8,239 nt of DNA from Bacteroidales bacterium (GTDB lineage Bacteria > Bacteroidota > Bacteroidia > Bacteroidales > BM520): assembly GCA_028701815.1 (NCBI GenBank), contig JAQVPY010000091.1, positions 1 to 8,239 of the forward strand, read 5' to 3'. This document shows positions 5,706 through 8,239 of this stretch, piece after piece; the stretch's first letter is position 1, and every line of letters starts with the position of its first letter. The notes below the pieces were generated by a model that was not told the origin of the DNA, did not search any database, and saw only the letters and a program-made list of their open reading frames with translations. The position numbers and the translations under genes were made by a program.

Positions 5706-6611
5706 ATGAAATTAACTGTTATAGGCTCTAATTCCGCAGTGCCATCCACGACAAGATGGACGTCTTCCCAATTTCTGCTCGCCGGCGGAAAAGGAATACT
5801 TATCGACTGTGGCGAAGGTACTCAGATACGACTCCAAATGTTCGAGATAAAACTCAACGCTATCGACCATGTGTATATATCCCACCTCCATGGCGACCAC
5901 TATTTCGGACTCGTGGGCCTCATATCTACATTCCATCTTATGGGTAGAACCAAACCATTAACAGTCTTCGGTCCAGAACACCTCGACGAAATAATCAATA
6001 TGCAACTTGAACTATCGATGACGAAGTTAAGCTATCAACTTGTGTTCATCGTTACCGACCCGAATACACCTCAAGTTATCTATAAAGATAAGAAAATGGA
6101 GGTTTCCTCCATACCTTTAGACCATAGAATCGATACTACAGGATTCCTGTTTAAGGAAATGGCGCACCTGCCTAATATAAATAAACAATTTATTATAGAC
6201 CACGACCTGTCGCTGGAAGATATTAATAACATCAAAAATGGTGGCGATTATATTAACGTCCATGGGACTGTTTTTAAGAATAAAGATATCACTTATAATA
6301 AATTTAAACCCTGCTCCTACGCCTATATCTCCGACACCATGTATAAACCGGATATCGCAGAACTCGTTTCTAACGTAACATTGCTATATCATGAAACGAC
6401 TTTCCTCTCTGACAGACAAGATCAGGCTATCGACAAATTTCACTCCACCGCCCGTGAAGCAGCTATGTTAGCTAAAAGTGCCAATGCAGAACAACTACTT
6501 ATCGGACACTTCTCTAAACGCTATTCCGACTCCGACGCCTTCGTGGAAGAAGCCGCCCCTATATTTCCCAATACAACCCCCGCCTACGACGGACTCGTAA
6601 TTTATTTCTAA
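5706..6611 (+). CDS. rnz: Ribonuclease Z (tRNA 3' endonuclease)
   Basis: RNase Z cleaves precursor tRNAs after the discriminator base so that CCA can be added. The 301-residue length fits the short bacterial form (B. subtilis about 307). The metallo-beta-lactamase zinc ligands are all present: HLHGDH at 60-65 (His60, His62, Asp64, His65), His140 in PLDHRI, Asp210 in AYISDT, and His268 in GHFSKRY. These positions match those of the B. subtilis enzyme almost one for one. YHETTF (228-233) and HSTAREAA (246-253) are further RNase Z signatures that separate it from other beta-lactamase-fold hydrolases. The start MKLTVIGSNSAVPS at the ATG is the usual N-terminal strand, with GSNSAVP where many homologues have GTGA-type residues. 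lplA follows after 10 nt and is probably in the same transcript. Confidence 0.96.
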   Translation: MKLTVIGSNSAVPSTTRWTSSQFLLAGGKGILIDCGEGTQIRLQMFEIKLNAIDHVYISHLHGDHYFGLVGLISTFHLMGRTKPLTVFGPEHLDEIINMQLELSMTKLSYQLVFIVTDPNTPQVIYKDKKMEVSSIPLDHRIDTTGFLFKEMAHLPNINKQFIIDHDLSLEDINNIKNGGDYINVHGTVFKNKDITYNKFKPCSYAYISDTMYKPDIAELVSNVTLLYHETTFLSDRQDQAIDKFHSTAREAAMLAKSANAEQLLIGHFSKRYSDSDAFVEEAAPIFPNTTPAYDGLVIYF

Positions 6612-6621
6612 ATTTCTTACA

Positions 6622-7602
6622 ATGAGAATAATAATATCACCGTCATTTTATCCCCCCTTCAATATCGCATCGGAAGAATATTTGATTAAAAATTTTACGG
6701 ATAATATTTTCCTGATGTATATAAACGACCCTACTATTATTATAGGTAAACACCAGAATACATTGTCGGAAATTAATTATCAATATGTAAAAGATACTAA
6801 TATCAATGTTGTAAGACGACTCTCAGGCGGTGGGGCTGTATTCCACGATAGAGGCAACCTGAATTTTTCTTTCATCACTAATTGCGACAGCAAAAATAAA
6901 ATTGATTTCAGACGCTACACTGAACCTATTATTTCCGCATTGCAAAGTCTTGATATCAACGCTAAATTTGAAGGCCGCAACGACTTAACTATCGACGGGA
7001 AGAAATTTAGCGGAAACGCTTCCCATATTTATAAGTCGAGAATCTGCCACCACGGCACCATCTTATATGACACTGACATGACACAGCTGTCGAAATCACT
7101 GAAACCCGATGAAGATAAATTTGTCGATAAGTCCGTAAAATCCGTACGCAGTCGCGTCACCAACGTTATCAACTGCATGCCGGAGAAGCTGTCGATAGAA
7201 AAATTCCAACAAATTATCGTAGACCATATCATGCGCCTGTTCCCTGATTCCTTTATTTACAATCTGACAGACGAAGACATGCAAAACATTAACAGCCTGG
7301 TAAAAGACAAATATGACACATGGAAATGGAACTATGGAGAGTCTCCAAAATACAATTTTCGTAAAACCTTAAAAACTTCAGCCGGAAAAATAGAACTTTT
7401 GCTGAATGTATCTAACGGCATAATAGAAGATATTCATTTCTTTGGCGACTTCTTCAGCACAAAGCCCGTTGAGGAGTTCGCAGATACTATAGTCGGCAGC
7501 CGACATACCGCTGAAGACATTGCAAAAAAAATAGAGTTGACCGAAATCAACTCCTATTTTGTGGGTTTTAACAAAGATGAGATTATGTCTTTGTTTTTAT
7601 AA
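6622..7602 (+). CDS. lplA: Lipoate-protein ligase A
   Basis: LplA activates free lipoate with ATP and attaches it to a lysine of lipoyl domains (2-oxoacid dehydrogenase E2 subunits, glycine cleavage H protein). The 326-residue product shows the biotin/lipoate ligase fold: NIASEEYL at 14-21, IIIGKHQN at 39-46, the lipoyl-AMP loop RRLSGGGAVFHDRGNLNFSF at 65-84, GRNDL at 118-122, and GKKFSGNA at 126-133 with Lys128 at the place of E. coli Lys133. HHGTILYDTDM and SVRSRVTN (174-181) are further LplA hallmarks. The C-terminal accessory domain is present (about 243-326, starting WKWNYGESPKYNF), so a single polypeptide should both activate and transfer. Lipoate salvage is implied; whether de novo synthesis (LipA/LipB) also exists cannot be seen here. 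Its stop codon lies 10 nt from that of convergent mscL. Confidence 0.95.
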   Translation: MRIIISPSFYPPFNIASEEYLIKNFTDNIFLMYINDPTIIIGKHQNTLSEINYQYVKDTNINVVRRLSGGGAVFHDRGNLNFSFITNCDSKNKIDFRRYTEPIISALQSLDINAKFEGRNDLTIDGKKFSGNASHIYKSRICHHGTILYDTDMTQLSKSLKPDEDKFVDKSVKSVRSRVTNVINCMPEKLSIEKFQQIIVDHIMRLFPDSFIYNLTDEDMQNINSLVKDKYDTWKWNYGESPKYNFRKTLKTSAGKIELLLNVSNGIIEDIHFFGDFFSTKPVEEFADTIVGSRHTAEDIAKKIELTEINSYFVGFNKDEIMSLFL

Positions 7603-7612
7603 TAAATCCTTT

Positions 7613-7969
7613 TTATTTTGCCGCATCTGCTTTAGCTTCGGATTTTTTTCTGAAACTTGCCATTTTAGTAAAGGCTTTCAGAATGAAGAATAGAGTCAGT
7701 GCCACAATAAGAAAATCTATCGTTACCTGAATAAAGTTTCCATAATTTAGGGTAACGGGGTCAACGCCTTCCGAGCCGGCCTTCATAACCCATTTAAGTT
7801 CCGAGAAGTTAACTCCCCCGATAATAAAGCCTAATACAGGCATTATAACATCGTTAACCAGGGATGTTACTATTTTGCCAAAGGCAGCACCGATTATTAC
7901 GCCTACCGCCATATCTACCACATTGCCTTTCAAAGCAAAGTTTTTAAATTCTTCTAATGTCTTACCCAT
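7613..7969 (-). CDS. mscL: Large-conductance mechanosensitive channel MscL
   Basis: MscL is a homopentameric inner-membrane channel that opens under high membrane tension and vents solutes on osmotic downshock. The N-terminus is highly typical: amphipathic helix LEEFKNFALKGNVVDMAVG, then TM1 through VIIGAAFGKIVTSLVNDVIMP (about 15-45), a periplasmic loop (about 50-75), and TM2 from YGNFIQVTIDFLIVAL to about residue 103. At 118 residues it is shorter than the E. coli protein (136). The tail ends at KKSEAKADAAK and lacks the terminal helix (KEEVLLTEIRDLL in E. coli) that forms the cytoplasmic bundle. No clear promoter is visible: TATGTTTT lies just before the ATG but misses the final G. It may also depend on leaky transcription from the gene to its right. 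Confidence 0.96.
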   Translation of the reverse strand: MGKTLEEFKNFALKGNVVDMAVGVIIGAAFGKIVTSLVNDVIMPVLGFIIGGVNFSELKWVMKAGSEGVDPVTLNYGNFIQVTIDFLIVALTLFFILKAFTKMASFRKKSEAKADAAK

Positions 7970-7999
7970 AATAAAAACATAATAAAATTAATACTATAA

Positions 8000-8031
8000 T
8001 AAAAAAGAGGCACTTAAAAAAAAGTGCCTCT
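8000..8031 (-). terminator. Intrinsic terminator of the T9SS-secreted protein gene
   Basis: AGAGGCACTT (8006-8015) and AAGTGCCTCT (8022-8031) form a perfect 10-bp stem around a 6-nt loop. Read on the minus strand, the stem is followed by a T-run (complement of A 8001-8006), while the plus-strand side is followed by CAATTTTA, so it terminates minus-strand transcription. It sits 27 nt after the stop codon of the right-hand gene and 36 nt before the mscL start. Confidence 0.88.
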
Positions 8032-8058
8032 CAATTTTATTCATCGAAAAATGATTAA

Positions 8059-8239
8059 TTATTCAACAACAACTTTAACACTTTTAACGGTGTCACCGCT
8101 ATTGATTCTAATATAATAAATACCGCTTGCCAAGTCAGCAACATTGATGGTTGTTTCAACGCCACAGTCAGATGCTCTATAAACGATTTGTCCGATATGG
8201 TTGTAAACAACAACTGCATTCATAGCATTGGTTGAAGTA
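8059..8239 (-). CDS. T9SS C-terminal sorting domain of a secreted protein (3' end only)
   Basis: Only the last 59 codons are in the window; the 5' part runs off the right edge, so the protein's main function is unknown. The visible end is a type IX secretion (Por) type A sorting domain: NAVVVYNHIGQIVYRAS, a short linker, INVADLASGIYYIRINSG, and the tail VKSVKVVVE before TAA. The pattern of V-x-VYN-x-x-GQ, L-x-SGIYYI-x-I and K-V-V is diagnostic of this family. Such proteins are exported by Sec, cross the outer membrane through the T9SS and lose this domain as they are anchored or released. The genome should therefore encode Por/Spr components. A strong terminator follows the gene. Confidence 0.88.
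   Translation of the reverse strand, partial: TSTNAMNAVVVYNHIGQIVYRASDCGVETTINVADLASGIYYIRINSGDTVKSVKVVVE

Noticed and set aside
7601..7617. AATAAA/TTTATT hairpin between lplA and mscL as a bidirectional terminator
   Set aside because: Six A-T pairs only, with no GC pair; too weak to call in A/T-rich DNA, although one or both genes may end here.

Overview
The window looks like ordinary chromosomal DNA from a member of the Bacteroidota, probably Bacteroidales. The strongest evidence is a type IX secretion (Por) C-terminal sorting domain at the right edge, a system restricted to this phylum. Two perfect matches to the Bacteroidota -7 promoter element TAnnTTTG and almost no Shine-Dalgarno sequences before the start codons agree with this. 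I see no insertion sequence, phage gene, CRISPR array, tRNA or rRNA.

Layout, left to right. Bases 1-308 are the 3' end of an ABC ATPase resembling FtsE, followed 14 nt later on the same strand by pepE (alpha-aspartyl dipeptidase). Two minus-strand genes then converge on pepE with only 2 nt between stop codons: nfeD (membrane-bound ClpP-class protease with an NfeD domain) and, 16 nt downstream of it, an exported alpha/beta-hydrolase. nfeD and rpsA (30S protein S1, six S1 domains) diverge from a region of about 190 nt (3536-3726) holding two candidate promoters and a leader of about 107 nt before rpsA with a possible hairpin. rpsA ends at a clear intrinsic terminator. Just after it comes a second TAnnTTTG element, only 4 nt before the ATG of rnz (RNase Z), which is followed 10 nt later by lplA (lipoate-protein ligase). 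lplA converges with mscL (mechanosensitive channel, minus strand). A minus-strand terminator separates mscL from the 3' end of a T9SS-secreted protein gene that runs off the right edge.

The genes are mostly housekeeping: translation (S1), tRNA 3' processing (RNase Z), lipoylation (LplA), osmotic safety valve (MscL), peptide turnover (PepE) and envelope maintenance (FtsE-like, NfeD, secreted hydrolase). They fall into short independent units, not one pathway. I found no previously undescribed multi-gene system. The points most worth checking are regulatory: the rpsA leader, a possibly leaderless rnz mRNA, and start codons that computed ORF limits would place too far upstream for rpsA and nfeD.
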